From an uncultured Eubacteriales bacterium (GTDB taxonomy: Bacteria; Bacillota; Clostridia; Oscillospirales; Oscillospiraceae): a DNA stretch of 6,877 nt. This document shows, piece after piece, positions 6,341 to 6,877 of this stretch (its first letter is position 1; every line of letters starts with the position of its first letter). The position numbers were made by a program, and so were the translations under genes. The notes beneath the pieces are model-generated. The model did not search any database. It was not told the DNA's origin and worked only from the letters and a program-made list of their open reading frames with translations. The stretch covers positions 1 through 6,877 of the forward strand of contig USAC01000090.1 in assembly GCA_900552475.1 (NCBI GenBank), in the 5' to 3' direction.

Positions 6341-6366
6341 CCACGCCACAGCGCGTGGCTTTTTTA
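6341..6366 (+). terminator. Intrinsic terminator of the microprotein unit
   Basis: GCCAC (6345-6349) pairs with GTGGC (6355-6359) immediately before a run of six T (6360-6365). An alternative register pairs CCACGC (6341-6346) with GCGTGG (6353-6358). Either gives a short GC hairpin with a U-tract 17-21 bp after the small ORF. Confidence 0.75.
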
Positions 6367-6393
6367 TTTTCACATGGCTTTCGAAAAGCCACG
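6354..6393. repeat. Overlapping inverted repeats, mutually exclusive with the first terminator
   Basis: CGTGGCTTTT (6354-6363) is an exact inverted copy of AAAAGCCACG (6384-6393). This pairing would take up the 3' arm and T-run of the 6345-6359 terminator. A competing local hairpin pairs TGGCTTT (6375-6381) with AAAGCCA (6385-6391). The layout resembles a terminator/antiterminator switch, but only the second terminator and the antisense strand of glpP lie downstream. Confidence 0.5.
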
Positions 6394-6398
6394 TTCCT

Positions 6399-6424
6399 GC
6401 CCGCCCAGCCGCGGGCACTTTTTT
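6399..6424 (+). terminator. Second intrinsic terminator, abutting the glpP stop
   Basis: GCCCGC (6399-6404) pairs with GCGGGC (6411-6416) and is followed by AC and six T (6419-6424). It would stop plus-strand read-through from the small unit before it runs antisense through glpP. On the minus strand the same hairpin lies just after the glpP stop but has no U-tract there. Confidence 0.7.
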
Positions 6425-6877
6425 ATATACTCCAGAGGGTCTCGTCCGATGTCGAGACGCACAGTGCTCCCGCCGAGAGCGCAGCGAGCACATCCTCCTT
6501 GTCGGTGATGAGTCCGCCCGCGATGAGCGGCGCGCGCAGCGACTGCGCCAGACGGCGCACGACGCGCGGCATCGGCGCGGGCAGCATCTCCACCACGTCC
6601 GGCGCAGCGCTCTCCGCCTCGCGCGCAAGGCTCTCAATCGCCTTTGAGTCGATCACGAATGCGCGCAGCACCGTCAACAGCCCCAGCTCCCGCCCGCGGC
6701 GGATGAGCAGCGGCCGCGTCGAGATGATCCCGTCCGCGCCGCAGCACTGGAGAAAGTCCACCGCAATCTCGCGCGGGGCCAGCCCCGCCACGAGGTCGGC
6801 GTGGACGACGGCGCGGCGGTTTGCCGCGTGTACCCGCGCGATCAGCTCACCGATGTTCAGAATATCTCCACACAGCA
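6423..6877 (-). CDS. glpP: Glycerol-3-phosphate responsive antiterminator GlpP, N-terminus cut by window end
   Basis: About 150 residues are visible, from LCGDILNIGELIARVH at the edge (codons read from 6875) to the TAA at 6423-6425; roughly 30 N-terminal residues are missing compared with the usual length of about 180. The frame reads VVHADLVAGLAPRE, then DGIISTRPLLIRRGRELGL, VEMLPAPMPRVV and the very characteristic C-terminus GGLITDKEDVLAALSAGALCVSTSDETLW. This is a TIM-barrel-like family. In Bacillus subtilis GlpP binds glycerol-3-phosphate and the glpD leader RNA to prevent termination, so the protein likely controls glycerol catabolism; its targets are outside the window. A GTG at 6791 lies mid-domain and is not the true start. 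The gene is transcribed toward the microprotein unit. Confidence 0.9.
   Translation of the reverse strand, partial: LCGDILNIGELIARVHAANRRAVVHADLVAGLAPREIAVDFLQCCGADGIISTRPLLIRRGRELGLLTVLRAFVIDSKAIESLAREAESAAPDVVEMLPAPMPRVVRRLAQSLRAPLIAGGLITDKEDVLAALSAGALCVSTSDETLWSI

Noticed and set aside
1..6877. CRISPR array, tRNA or rRNA genes, insertion sequences, known riboswitches
   Set aside because: No regularly spaced repeats, cloverleaf tRNA, rRNA-like stretch, transposase frame or recognisable riboswitch core was seen on either strand.

Overview
The window looks like a chromosomal segment from a GC-rich, low-copy gut-type Clostridia (Oscillospiraceae-like). This rests on the Gram-positive gene set (MurT/GatD-type pair, GlpP, MarR), GGAGG-type ribosome binding sites, TATAAT promoters, U-tailed terminators and strong G/C bias at third codon positions. 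The taxonomic call is inference; no rRNA or marker phylogeny is present.

Layout. At the left edge (1-308, + strand) is the C-terminal part of a MarR-family winged-helix regulator. It is followed by a perfect 21-bp-stem terminator (316-360) and an unusual 165-bp intergenic stretch (381-543) packed with inverted repeats. From 6044 down to 545 on the minus strand runs one compact five-gene unit: membrane-anchored metallophosphoesterase, mnmG (tRNA uridine-34 modification), cyclase-family metal hydrolase, MurT-like Mur ligase and GatD-like amidotransferase-fold protein. Junctions are 4-bp ATGA overlaps or gaps of 4-5 bp, so co-transcription and translational coupling are likely. A TTGCGT-17-TATAAT promoter lies just before the first gene, and the 316-360 hairpin has its best U-tract on the minus strand, so it probably ends this unit as well as the MarR gene.

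Back to back with the operon promoter, a second promoter (TTGCTT-17-TATAAT, 6175-6203) drives a very small + strand transcription unit. It has a 10-nt perfect Shine-Dalgarno complement, a 26-codon ORF (6244-6324) and a hairpin/T-run terminator, then further hairpins and a second terminator. At the right edge is a minus-strand GlpP-type glycerol-3-phosphate responsive antiterminator, cut at its N-terminus by the window end.

The most interesting points are: (1) the GatD-like protein keeps the family scaffold but has lost both the catalytic cysteine and histidine, and its MurT-like partner is also altered in motifs normally conserved in the C-terminal domain, suggesting a repurposed or glutaminase-independent MurT/GatD pair; (2) the uncatalogued microprotein unit at 6175-6366; (3) the hairpin array after the operon, including a possible three-way junction.
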